Assembly (NCBI GenBank): GCA_903908285.1
Contig: CAIVRH010000038.1
Coordinates: forward strand, 106,133 to 170,132
Length of the DNA: 64,000 bases
Direction: 5' to 3'
DNA from: an uncultured candidate division Zixibacteria bacterium
Lineage (GTDB): Bacteria; Zixibacteria; MSB-5A5; SM1-73
Part shown: piece after piece, positions 44,801 through 52,479 of the stretch
How the letters are laid out: each line of letters starts with the position of its first letter
How positions within the stretch are numbered: position 1 is the first letter of the stretch
Made by a program: the position numbers and the translations under genes
Notes under the pieces: generated by a model
Database searches by the model: none
The model's input: the letters and a program-made list of their open reading frames with translations, nothing else
Told to the model about the DNA's origin: nothing

Positions 44801-46185
44801 CTCGCCACAATATAATTACTGCAGTTTACCGGGCAGGAATTAAATATGACTATTCCTACCGTGTTTATCGAAGTGAGAGTGGGACAGTAATCGATGGTGA
44901 GTTTATTGCTGGCATAGGGTAGGGTAAAGCTATACCATACGGCATTCCAATCCAACACTCCCGGGCAATCGATGGTGGCGCCGATAGTGGTTCCGTCAAC
45001 CTGAATCACATTCGGGCATTCCGGAACACTTATCGCCACCGCTCCGTCGCAGTTGTCGTTGGCTGGTGCCGCCCCAGCTTCGGTGATTTCGAGAACGTAA
45101 TCACCACAGCTAGTGCCGTAGCCATCAACCACTATGTAGTAGGTATGGCCGGCGGTTAAGCCCAATCCATATATTGCGGATTTATATGTATCAGATCCGC
45201 AAGCATCATCGTTGCATGCCATGGCGGTGCCGCTTGCGCAAGCGTCTTCATAAACAAATAATTTGGTGTCATACAAGGAGTTGCAGAGACTGATGTTTAT
45301 GGCCTGATCGGCAGCTGGTGTATAAGAATATACCACATCTGGCGCAGAGCCGCCGGAGTACGGACAGGTTTCATCGTAATCATTAGCGAAGGTACAGGAA
45401 TATCCGGTGGTGCTGTAGGGCAGGCTGGAGATGGGTAATGCCGAGGCACAGTTATCGCCAGGGCCAGCTGGTGAACATTCTGCCACGTCAACAGTGAAGC
45501 CAAAGTTCATAAACGGATTCGCTGATGGATCCTCAACGTAAACGGGGAACCAGTAGCTGCCGGCCGGCAGGTTATTCCACGATAGCACCGGGTCCACGTA
45601 TCCGCTGCCGCAGGTCGGCCATTGGACACCGGAATACAATATGTAATCGGAACAACTTGGAGGACAGCTGTTGTAAAGAACTACTCCCACCGTGTAAATC
45701 TCCGCACCGGTAGGGCAGAAATCGACCGTCACGTTGTTGCAAGTATAGGGCAGATCAAACTTGTACCACACCGAATACCAATCCAACACGCCCGGGCAAT
45801 CGATGGTGGCATCAATGGTGGTTCCCGAAACAGTCGTCGGAAATGTATTGATGTCCGGTGCGCCGGTGCACTCGTCGTTAGCTGGAGCTGAACCGCCCCC
45901 GACGTAAGTTTTGGGCATTGTTCTAATGCTGGCATTGGGGTTGGTCGCGACCAGCCTTGCATGCTTTTCAGGTATGGCATTCGGATTATGAATAATATTC
46001 GAAAGAGATGCCTTTACCGGGGGTGTGACGTTTCTAGATGCGGTTGTTTGAGAGGTTCCTTGTGCGCTTGCCTTCAAGGACGGAAAGCCTTTGGATTGTT
46101 CAGCGCTGGTAGAGGTAAGACAAATACTACCCAGCAGCACTGTGGCAATCACCAAGAGGATCAAAACCTTGGTTTTACCTTTCAT
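41860..46185 (-). CDS. Giant exported multi-domain dockerin protein
   Basis: The 1,441-residue protein starts with a signal peptide (GKTKVLILLVIATVLLGSICLTSTSA). Five cysteine-rich repeats follow in residues ~100-780, alternating a longer type (NDECTGAPDINTFP...GTTIDATIDCPGVLDWYSVWYKFDLPY...FCPT...YNSCP) and a shorter, bacterial pre-peptidase C-like type (NCENATPVGDVSNLAFSTA...ACNDDACG...LIEVGGYGTNAGDGVL). Next come an ASH/abnormal-spindle-like part (~945-1060: ISVNPTSISKTLPPGATTDVTMVISNTGSENLDYEI), an IgG-like C-terminal part with SGTVAGGGSTELVLTFDG, and two dockerin-like repeats (IDIGDVVYLVNYVLKNGPAP, VVDLADIVYLTKFLFEKGQPP). It is a surface or secreted protein of unknown ligand. Large cysteine content suggests disulfides, a possible client of the redox system. 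Confidence 0.85.
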   Translation of the reverse strand: MKGKTKVLILLVIATVLLGSICLTSTSAEQSKGFPSLKASAQGTSQTTASRNVTPPVKASLSNIIHNPNAIPEKHARLVATNPNASIRTMPKTYVGGGSAPANDECTGAPDINTFPTTVSGTTIDATIDCPGVLDWYSVWYKFDLPYTCNNVTVDFCPTGAEIYTVGVVLYNSCPPSCSDYILYSGVQWPTCGSGYVDPVLSWNNLPAGSYWFPVYVEDPSANPFMNFGFTVDVAECSPAGPGDNCASALPISSLPYSTTGYSCTFANDYDETCPYSGGSAPDVVYSYTPAADQAINISLCNSLYDTKLFVYEDACASGTAMACNDDACGSDTYKSAIYGLGLTAGHTYYIVVDGYGTSCGDYVLEITEAGAAPANDNCDGAVAISVPECPNVIQVDGTTIGATIDCPGVLDWNAVWYSFTLPYASNKLTIDYCPTLTSINTVGIVIFNSCPVNCSNYIVASGYQFVTCPNSNTGPQMWWNGLPAGTYYLPVSVIDAGGSPFMDFSFTACVEPLVAPPNDNCENATPVGDVSNLAFSTAAASFDGPGSCQTAPNVWYLYTATCNGNAYVSLCGSSYDTKLAAYDGSTCPPTTMLACNDDACGGYLQSEVSFPVVLGQSYLIEVGGYGTNAGDGVLSISCALPPPNDECTGAPIINTFPQTVFGTTIGAGVDCPDVLAWNAVWYRFDVPYSCNKITVDFCATENNPSTMGIVMYNSCPVDCPSYIIATSYQFVGCSNGYTNIVEYWDGLPAGSYWLPVYLGSAMDFGFTVTVDSCVPCVVTCPPGAMAEGEPECTDDYEDTYNGGCNSSPYVFQDITCNTTVCGTSGTYLYYGSQYRDTDWYRVQCGDGTLTWKVVAEFPVLLFLMDAGSEDCVDYTVLTNITANPCDTAVISQYVPAGTYWLWVGPSVFAGYPCGSKYVGRVECTGLGPQISVNPTSISKTLPPGATTDVTMVISNTGSENLDYEIDYNLSNTWLGVSPRFGTIVPTGSDNINIHLDASVVGLGVYNDVLAITSNSTSNPTVDVPVQLTVAYPPDIDVPSQISVGVIPGCSEEKPLKVSNVGLGPLNFEAHVSGNAPPLKVTISQRPSQGNNSGPMLAGMLALDTSNPARLSLGVPNTPGTPLATRGDTLFMQLPKPADDPDWSFATSDAGGGYKVEEDIWGLTEDITSIQWWGLALIYNAGWSNGTPENLVFNITFYSDPISTMPPTNVVCSYTNVAPTIVHTGIFFAGIYEEILFSFDLPSSCNLPSGYGWVAIQSQSAGQGYDWFMWASALTGDGYSYQEGSGEYFYDDALVIGGGTGCAFTVAPTSGTVAGGGSTELVLTFDGTVFTQCVDETLSCYVVITSNDPDEPVVSTKVDFWSGRGDVFQPYCFIDIGDVVYLVNYVLKNGPAPSPICMGDCDPSHDGVVDLADIVYLTKFLFEKGQPPQVSPATQSSPIQR

Positions 46186-46911
46186 CTTAAATCCTCCTGA
46201 AAAAGTTAATGTTAATCCTTCTCTTCAAATCCCCTTACTAACATAAGAGCCTTAATTAGTAAATGAATTTCGTTCAATCTTTATACTCGATAGTGTCTCC
46301 TTTAAAATGAACATCGGTTATAGATTCTCAGGGTTAAGTAATGCCTGACCATGAATACCAATAACTTAAGTTGAAAAAGGGAAGTGAAAAAAGAAAAGAG
46401 AAAAACTATCCCTTTCAGAAATTCATTCATTTCTGTTGGATCGTCTTCTCTTCTATGGAAGGGTCTTTCTTAAAGCTTTTACCAATTACTTTACTAAATA
46501 AGGGCTCTTGCTCGTTTCTAATATATCATCATAATCCAATTCTGTCAAGTGAAATTTCAATATTCCAGTCAATTATTTTGATCCAGAGCGGACCCTGGAT
46601 GAAAGAAATTACACGGAATAACCACCCTCGGTTCAGAATTAGGGTTTCGTCTGATTTACTTTCGGGGATGTTAATTCAATTCGCGTTCTACCCGAAACCT
46701 TAGACAGGAAACCGATTATCTCACAAGCAATTATAAATTTGCCCCAGGATTCGATGTGGTGGACACAGGAATGTACAAATGGTACAAACAATGAATTATT
46801 TTTCTTGCCTCCCTTGCCTGAAGCTGTTAGATTGGTAGCGGAAGTACGATTTTCCGCTATTATTCTCAAAGGTGTGAACCGTTCTTTTTTGGTGAAAGTT
46901 ACAAATGACCT
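46186..46911. other. Divergent intergenic region with long leader
   Basis: 726 nt without a supported gene. The minus-strand transcript would have a leader of about 330 nt with two related segments (ATTTAGTAAAG near 46490 and TTAGTAAGGGG near 46235). No known riboswitch class was recognised. No clear promoter for the plus-strand M50 gene was found close to its start. Confidence 0.45.
46520..46548 (-). promoter_or_regulatory. Predicted promoter of the 1,441-residue gene
   Basis: On the minus strand TTGACA (46543-46548), 17 nt, TATATT (46520-46525). The leader to the ATG at 46185 would be about 330 nt. Confidence 0.6.
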
Positions 46912-49278
46912 ATGGATATAACTTACCCCAAATTCCGGGATGATCTGATCATCAGCCGGCAGGAATTCGAGAAGGTCACCTACTATGTGATAAAAGACCC
47001 GATCACCCGGAAGTTTTTCCGGATAAAAGAGTTCGAGTACTTCATAACCCGGAAGCTGGATGGGAAAACTTCCACCGATCTGATCATTCAAGGATTTCAG
47101 GACCAATTTCACATTCAACTCCCTTTACCGACTCTGGATAAATTCATCCGGCAAATGGATAGTCTCGGATTCCTGGAAAGTGAAGCAACCGAAAGAGAGT
47201 TGACCCGGCTCCAGTACCAGAAGCAGACTTTTTGGAGTAAACTGCTTTTCATAAAATTGAAGGGCTTCGATCCGGACCGATTTTTGAACCGAATGATCAA
47301 ACCCCTGCGGTTTATTTTTACCCCGTACTTCCTGGTGCTATCGGCACTGGTTATCCTCTGGGCATCAGTGATCACTTATACCAACTGGGGAGATCTGGGT
47401 TACAGCTTCGGCGGAATTTTCAAAATCGCCACCATCCTGAAGGTTTGGGCGGCGATATTCATAGTGGTGGTCTTACACGAGTTCGCCCACGCCCTCACCT
47501 GTAAATATTTCGGCGGGGAGGTGCACGAGATGGGCTTTCTGCTGCTTTATTTTCAACCCTGCTTTTACTGCAACGTAAGCGATGCTTATCTATTCAAAAA
47601 GAAATCCCAAAAACTACTGGTTACTTTTGCCGGGGCCTATGGCCAGGTATTTATATGGGCAGTCGCTACCATAATGTGGCGAATCACCGCCTTGGATACC
47701 GGATTAAACGGTTTCATCTTCGTGATTATGATAATCTCCGGGGTGACCGTCCTTTTTAACTTTAATCCCCTGATAAAACTGGACGGATATTATCTTCTGA
47801 CCGACTACTTGGAGATTCCTAATCTTAGGAAGAAGGCATTTGGATACATCTTTTCGCTTCTTAAGGGTAAGTTTCTTGGCCAGCGGGAGTCAAATCGAGA
47901 GGCTACCGGCCGGGCAAAAAGAATCTATGTCTGGTATGGGATATCATCCCTTTTGTATTCCGGCATATTATTATCCTATATCTTCATCCAGGTGGAGCGA
48001 TTCTTATTCTCCCGGCTGGGGGGATTAGGATTTATCTTGTCTTTGGTTCTGCTTTTTCTTATTTTAAAACGGCCCTTCCAAGTGTTGCTTAAAGGGATAG
48101 TACAATTCTTTTCCGGGAAAAAGTCTGAGTCATCTCATGGGTCAGTTGATTTAAATGAAAATCAAATTCGAGAATCCACAGGAGAGAAAATGACAACCAG
48201 AAGAAAAAAACTTATGGTTTACTCTGGTATCATCGTTTTGATTCTGCTGCTTCTGTTTTTAGTAAAATGGGAGCTTAAGATCGGCGGCCCTTGTGAAATC
48301 AAAGCCCTGGAATCCTTCACCTTGCGAACCTTATCCGATGGTACGGTAACTTCAGATCTTTTTCAGGGAGGAACCGAAGAGAAAAAATCGGTGAATTATC
48401 TTAAGCTTTTCACCACCGATTTCACCACCTTGAATCTGGTCACCAAGGTAAAAGAGGGACAGCGGGTGGATAGCGGACAAATCGTAGCTGAGCTGACCTC
48501 TCCCTCCTATCATTCCAACCTGCTCCAGGTTAAGGAAAACATTAGGAAAGCTGTGGAGAACTACAACCTGCTCCAAAAAGGCGCCCGGAAGGAATCCATC
48601 CAGCAGGCCAAGGATAAGGTCGCCCAGATTCAAAGCGAGCTTTCCTTCAAAGACAAAGAGCTGAAAAGATATTCCGAGCTTTTTGACAAGAAATTAATCA
48701 GCAGCCACGAATGGGATAGCGTTCAGACCGGGCACACCATCTCAGCCAATCAACTGAAGATCGCCCAGAACGATCTGAAGATCATGAAAAACGGCTCCCG
48801 GCCGGAAGAGCTATCCATGGCAGATACCGAGATAAAAAGATGGCAGGAGCGGCTGGATTTTCTGGAAGGACAGGTTTCAGACTCCCAGATAAGAAGCTTA
48901 ATCCGGGGAACGGTTACCTCCATCAGTTACGACGGCAACATTCTGGGCATATCCAACATCGATACCATCCGGGTGATGATCCAGGTTTCCGAGAAGGACT
49001 TGGATGTTCTGAAGGAAGGGCAGAAGGTAAAACTGAAAGTACAGAGTTATCCTTTCCTCTCTTTCTGGGGAAAAGTGACCAAGATCTCCCAGATGGCAGA
49101 CGCAGGGGGACCAAAGAAGATTTTCCCGGTGACCTGCAAGATCGAGAATAAGGATCATTTACTTAAACCCGGTATGACCGGATATGCCAAGGTGTTTTGC
49201 GGGAAGCGCAGTTTGTTTACTATATTGACCAGAAGGATCGTTCGCTACTTCAGGGTGGAGGTCTGGTCGTGGTGGTAG
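46912..49278 (+). CDS. PqqD-like / M50 metalloprotease / HlyD hybrid exporter
   Basis: The 788-residue protein combines a PqqD-like winged-helix N-terminus (~5-90: ISRQEFEKVTYYVIKDPITRKFFRIKEFEYFITRKLDG), a multi-pass M50 (site-2 protease-like) part with HEFAH at 189-193 and FNPLIKLDGYYLLTDYLEIP near 280-300, a transmembrane helix at ~425-450, and a HlyD-type periplasmic adaptor (lipoyl-like halves around a coiled coil ~530-650, RSLIRGTVTSISYDGNILGISNID, then the beta-barrel GQKVKLKVQSYPFLSFWGKVTKISQMA). Similar peptide zinc metalloprotease/HlyD fusions accompany peptide processing and export systems. No peptide precursor or ABC transporter is next to it. The ribosome site before ATG 46912 is weak. 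Confidence 0.88.
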   Translation: MDITYPKFRDDLIISRQEFEKVTYYVIKDPITRKFFRIKEFEYFITRKLDGKTSTDLIIQGFQDQFHIQLPLPTLDKFIRQMDSLGFLESEATERELTRLQYQKQTFWSKLLFIKLKGFDPDRFLNRMIKPLRFIFTPYFLVLSALVILWASVITYTNWGDLGYSFGGIFKIATILKVWAAIFIVVVLHEFAHALTCKYFGGEVHEMGFLLLYFQPCFYCNVSDAYLFKKKSQKLLVTFAGAYGQVFIWAVATIMWRITALDTGLNGFIFVIMIISGVTVLFNFNPLIKLDGYYLLTDYLEIPNLRKKAFGYIFSLLKGKFLGQRESNREATGRAKRIYVWYGISSLLYSGILLSYIFIQVERFLFSRLGGLGFILSLVLLFLILKRPFQVLLKGIVQFFSGKKSESSHGSVDLNENQIRESTGEKMTTRRKKLMVYSGIIVLILLLLFLVKWELKIGGPCEIKALESFTLRTLSDGTVTSDLFQGGTEEKKSVNYLKLFTTDFTTLNLVTKVKEGQRVDSGQIVAELTSPSYHSNLLQVKENIRKAVENYNLLQKGARKESIQQAKDKVAQIQSELSFKDKELKRYSELFDKKLISSHEWDSVQTGHTISANQLKIAQNDLKIMKNGSRPEELSMADTEIKRWQERLDFLEGQVSDSQIRSLIRGTVTSISYDGNILGISNIDTIRVMIQVSEKDLDVLKEGQKVKLKVQSYPFLSFWGKVTKISQMADAGGPKKIFPVTCKIENKDHLLKPGMTGYAKVFCGKRSLFTILTRRIVRYFRVEVWSWW

Positions 49279-49469
49279 TAATCGTCGGAGAAGATCGTTT
49301 ACCGGTGTCGAATCTCGTATCGAAGCTCGGTTTTCGTGGATCGAAGTACGGATCTTTTTAATGCTTTAGGGTATTCGAGCTTCGATAACCGGTCTTCGAA
49401 ACCGATTCGAGCCTCGCCACCGATACCCGAACTTCGATGTTCATATGTCCTTTCAAATAAGGAGGTCCA
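49279..49469. repeat. TCGAAGCTCG-type repeats
   Basis: This intergenic stretch repeats TCGAATCTCGTATCGAAGCTCG, GGATCGAAGTACGGATC, GAGCTTCGATAACCGGTCTTCGAAACC, similar to words at 28618-28690 and 32312-32395. The last part carries AAGGAGG for the downstream gene. No gene. Confidence 0.5.
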
Positions 49470-50114
49470 GTGCTGGGGGAGAATGAAAAAAAACTGGTGG
49501 CAGAAGTTTTCAAAGGGTTAAAGAATCCGGTCAAGCTGATCAATTTCACCCAGGAATTGGAGTGTCAATTCTGCCGTGAAACCAGAGAAATTCTGCTAGA
49601 GTTAGCTCAACAGTCGGATAAAATCTCTTTGGAGGTTTGCAATTTCCAGCTGGACAAAGAGAAAGTGGAACAGTATCATATAGATAAGATTCCGGCAACG
49701 GTGATCGAAGGGGAAAAGGATTACGGGATCAGATATTACGGCGGACCTTTCGGATACGAGTTTGCCGCCCTGCTGATAGACCTGGTGGATGTATCCAGGG
49801 GCGAAACCGACTTAAAGCCGGAGACCAAAGAAGGATTGAAGAAAATAAATCAGAAAGTCCATCTGCAGGTTTTTGCCACCCCCACCTGACCTTACTGTCC
49901 CCGGGCGGTCAGCCTGGCGCATAAATTTGCCATGGAAAGTGAGTATATCACTGCGGACATGATCGAAGCTATGGAGTTTCCTCATCTGGTTAACCGGTAT
50001 GGGGTAATGGGAGTTCCCAAAACCATAATCAATGAAAATGTTTTTATCGAGGGAGCTGTTCCGGAGGAAAAAATTCTTTCCGAAATTATGAAAACCCTTC
50101 AAAAAAACGTATAA
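49470..50114 (+). CDS. Protein disulfide oxidoreductase, selenoprotein (UGA = Sec140)
   Basis: The 214-residue two-thioredoxin-fold protein (PDO/glutaredoxin-like family) starts at GTG 49470 with AAGGAGG 4 nt upstream. An in-frame TGA at 49887-49889 splits it for ordinary gene callers, yet the frame continues to TAA at 50114. First fold: KLINFTQELECQFCRETREIL (Cys32-Cys35) and IPATVIEG. Second fold: VHLQVFATPT-U-PYCPRAVSLAHKFAMESEYI, then VMGVPKTIINENVFIEGAVPEE with the cis-Pro. Homologues have C-P-Y-C at the UGA. A stem-loop with a GGUCA loop follows (49901-49917). A cytosolic enzyme, judging from the lack of a signal peptide, probably reducing or forming disulfides with thioredoxin reductase. 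Its neighbours are an M50/HlyD hybrid and a TPR protein. Confidence 0.92.
49901..49917 (+). promoter_or_regulatory. Bacterial SECIS-like stem-loop (PDO selenoprotein)
   Basis: CCGGGC (49901-49906) pairs with GCCTGG (49912-49917) including one G-U pair, around loop GGUCA. The loop starts 17 nt after the UGA; GGUC is like the loop of E. coli fdhF SECIS. Confidence 0.85.
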
Positions 50115-50187
50115 TAATAATTATTTTGTGCCTTTACTTTACAGGAAAAGAATTATCTGTTGAACCACTAAAGCTAAGGAGTCTTTA

Positions 50188-51351
50188 ATGAAATCCATGC
50201 GAATCGTCTTTCTCTCGGTCCTGTTGCTTTTTCTGGTAAATATGGTTTGGGGGCAAAAGTCACAGAAGCCCAAACTGACTGCCAGTGCCATTAAGACCAG
50301 CGCCAAGATAGACTTCGGGTACTCGATGTATGATAGTGCAATAACGATATTGGATAATGGGATCCAAAACTATCCCGATGATCCGGAGTTACATTATCTT
50401 TTGGGTAAAGCTTATTTCTTTAAAAAGAATTTTGCCGGGATGGGAGAGCAGTTTGCCATAGCCGAAAGCTTAAAAAGCGACGCCAAATGGATGGAAGAGG
50501 TCAAAACAGTGCAGAAGGAGGTCTGGTCGCAGGTTTTCAATCAGGGAGCCACGGCTTTCAACGAAAAGAACTACGACACCGCTTTGGTCAAGTTCAGCTC
50601 CTGCAATATAATCGATCGTTCCAACTACCGGGGATTTTTGTACCTGGGGCTGTCTTACACCATGAAGAATGAGTTTGATCAAGCTATAGCTGCCCTTAAG
50701 ACCGGACTCAAGCTAAGCCCGGATAATCCGGAGATATTGAAAGGTTATGGCGATGTTCTGCTGTTCGCAGGAAAAGAAAAGGAGGCTTTGGAGGAGTATA
50801 AAAAAGTCCTGGAGAAGGACCTCAAGAATCAAGAGATTTTAATCAATATAGTAGCTATTTATAGCACCGCCAAGGATTATGACCAGGCGCTGGTTTATTC
50901 CCAAAAATTAGTCGAGGCTGATCCGGCTTATAAAGACGGTCATTTTAACATGGGCACAATCTATCTGCAGAAGATCGTCAATACCACCACTGCGCTGGAT
51001 TCCTTAAAAGACAAGTCCGGGGAATATTTGAAGGATGAAAAATCAACCGCCCGGATAAAAGAGCTGACCGAAAAGAAAAACGAATATTTGGCTTCGGCTC
51101 AAGCCGCTTTCGAAAAAACTTTGCAAATCGACAGCACCGATTTGGAAGCACAGGTCTATCTCTGTCAGGTTTACCAGGAGGAGGGTAATATCGACAAGGC
51201 ATTGACCATTTTGGAGCCTCTGGTTCAAAAAGACAGTACCAACTGCGACGCTTTAAGCCAATTGGCAATTATTTATGCCAAACAGGGAGTGGGCGATAAA
51301 GCCAAGGAAACCTGGAAGAAGGCACAGGATTGCATGAACAAGCCCAAGTAA
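50188..51351 (+). CDS. Exported TPR-repeat protein
   Basis: The 387-residue protein has a signal peptide (KSMRIVFLSVLLLFLVNMVWG) and at least six TPR units, for example SMYDSAITILDNGIQNYPDDPELHYLLGKAYF, YRGFLYLGLSYTMKNEFDQAIAALKTGLKLSPDNPEILKGYGDVLLFAGKEKEALEEYKKVLEKD and ATLEPL-type later repeats. It is a protein-interaction scaffold in the envelope. Start ATG 50188 follows AAGGAG. It lies 73 nt after the PDO selenoprotein gene and ends before a good terminator. Confidence 0.88.
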   Translation: MKSMRIVFLSVLLLFLVNMVWGQKSQKPKLTASAIKTSAKIDFGYSMYDSAITILDNGIQNYPDDPELHYLLGKAYFFKKNFAGMGEQFAIAESLKSDAKWMEEVKTVQKEVWSQVFNQGATAFNEKNYDTALVKFSSCNIIDRSNYRGFLYLGLSYTMKNEFDQAIAALKTGLKLSPDNPEILKGYGDVLLFAGKEKEALEEYKKVLEKDLKNQEILINIVAIYSTAKDYDQALVYSQKLVEADPAYKDGHFNMGTIYLQKIVNTTTALDSLKDKSGEYLKDEKSTARIKELTEKKNEYLASAQAAFEKTLQIDSTDLEAQVYLCQVYQEEGNIDKALTILEPLVQKDSTNCDALSQLAIIYAKQGVGDKAKETWKKAQDCMNKPK

Positions 51352-51392
51352 ATGGTACATCTTACATTATAGATTCTTGATCTATACATAGT

Positions 51393-51422
51393 GGGTGAGG
51401 TTTCGGCCTCACCCTTTTTTTT
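51393..51422 (+). terminator. Rho-independent terminator after the TPR gene
   Basis: GGGTGAGG (51393-51400), loop TTTCGG, CCTCACCC (51407-51414), followed by eight T (51415-51422). A classical terminator on the plus strand ending the 46.9-51.4 kb gene group. Confidence 0.92.
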
Positions 51423-52071
51423 GCAGAATTTGGGGCGGGATATTCGTATGAACGCATGCGCGATTCCCGCCCCCTATGGATAATAATAACCCATTATTCA
51501 TAGAGCAGGGCATTTAGCCCTGCGAGAATGGTTTCTCAACGGTCCCTTCAAAATTTGGGGGCGGGATGAATTCCCGCCCCTATGAATAATAATAGTCAAT
51601 TGATCATAGTGCAGGGCTGATTATCTGCATACTTACCAACGAACCGGCGTTACTGGTATTACTGACCTTTCTGACCTTATGGTGGCTGTTTTTATATCTG
51701 GTCCACCGACCTCGTGGTGGGAACTATGTTGTTCATACCAAAGGGGAAAGCGGATTTGCCATACCGGTGTTTCTGACGTTTCTGCCCTTACTGGGCTTTG
51801 TTTTTTAATTTTTTTCACTTTTCCCTACGGGCAGGCCTACGGGCAGGCTCGCAAGTGATTAAGATTTAGTACATTAGACATTGGATCGGATGAGCTAAAA
51901 GTTTAGGATTTAAAGTTCAAGAGTTCAAAAGTTCAAGGGTTCAATAAAGCTAAAACATTAAGAGTTGAGAGCTCTCCGCCGTAGGCGGATCCGCCTCTGG
52001 CGGAAAAGTTCAAAGTTACGTATTCTGTACATTCGGAAAGGGCGTATGCATAATACACTCCGTCTCTCATA

Positions 52072-52116
52072 TATTAGGGAGCTATGCTTTTCACCACCGA
52101 AGTTGGATTGAATTTG
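52072..52116 (+). repeat. 45-nt direct repeat, copy 1
   Basis: TATTAGGGAGCTAT..TTTTCACCACCGAAGTTGGATTGAATTTG; copy 2 is at 52301-52345 with two mismatches, and an inverted partial copy is at 55970-56019 beyond the two-gene island. Confidence 0.85.
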
Positions 52117-52300
52117 TTCCTTGTGATTAGTTGAGTTCAGAGTTTAGAGTTCAAAGTTAAGAGTTAAAAGTTTAAAATTAAAAATTGCAATTCAAAATTT
52201 GCAATGACTACAAATAAGGCAATGGTGGGGGGTACGGCTGGGAGACTCTTGACAAACGGAAGAGGTTCCCGGATACTTTTCATCGATAGTACCTCCCACT

Positions 52301-52345
52301 TATTAGGGAGCTATCATTTTCACCACCGAAGTTGGATTGAATTTG
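52301..52345 (+). repeat. 45-nt direct repeat, copy 2
   Basis: Second copy of the element at 52072. It is preceded at 52287-52297 by TAGTACCTCCC, which also appears in the inverted copy (as GGAGGTACTA) at 56009-56018. The minus-strand helicase gene ends 135 nt further on. Confidence 0.85.
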
Positions 52346-52479
52346 CTCTTTGTCGTTATGTAAAACGCCCGACACCCTTCGATTACGCTCAGGGTAAACT
52401 TTGGTAGGGCGCTTCGCATTTGGAGGTGATAAGGAACGAGAAGGTCAGAAGCCCAGGACACCTGACACTTTTAATGTGA

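Larger units (their letters stand above)
51423..52479. repeat. Repeat-rich intergenic island, no gene
   Basis: This ~1-kb stretch holds a GCGGGATATTCGTATGAACGC element (51435-51480, partner at 24139), tandem GGGGCGGGATGAATTCCCGCCCC hairpins to 51605, TTCAAGAGTTCAAAAGTTC words (51915-51950 and 52130-52180; reverse complement of the 41.4-kb family), and a 45-nt direct repeat at 52072-52116 and 52301-52345. A 61-codon minus-strand frame (51633-51818) is repeat-derived and not accepted. Confidence 0.65.

Noticed and set aside
46371..46703. 110-codon plus-strand frame in the divergent gap
   Set aside because: Starts without a ribosome site, has no domain character and overlaps the predicted minus-strand promoter and leader.
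51633..51818. 61-codon minus-strand frame in the repeat island
   Set aside because: Translated from repeats of the kind GTCAGAAAC/GTAATACCAGTAACG with no ribosome site.
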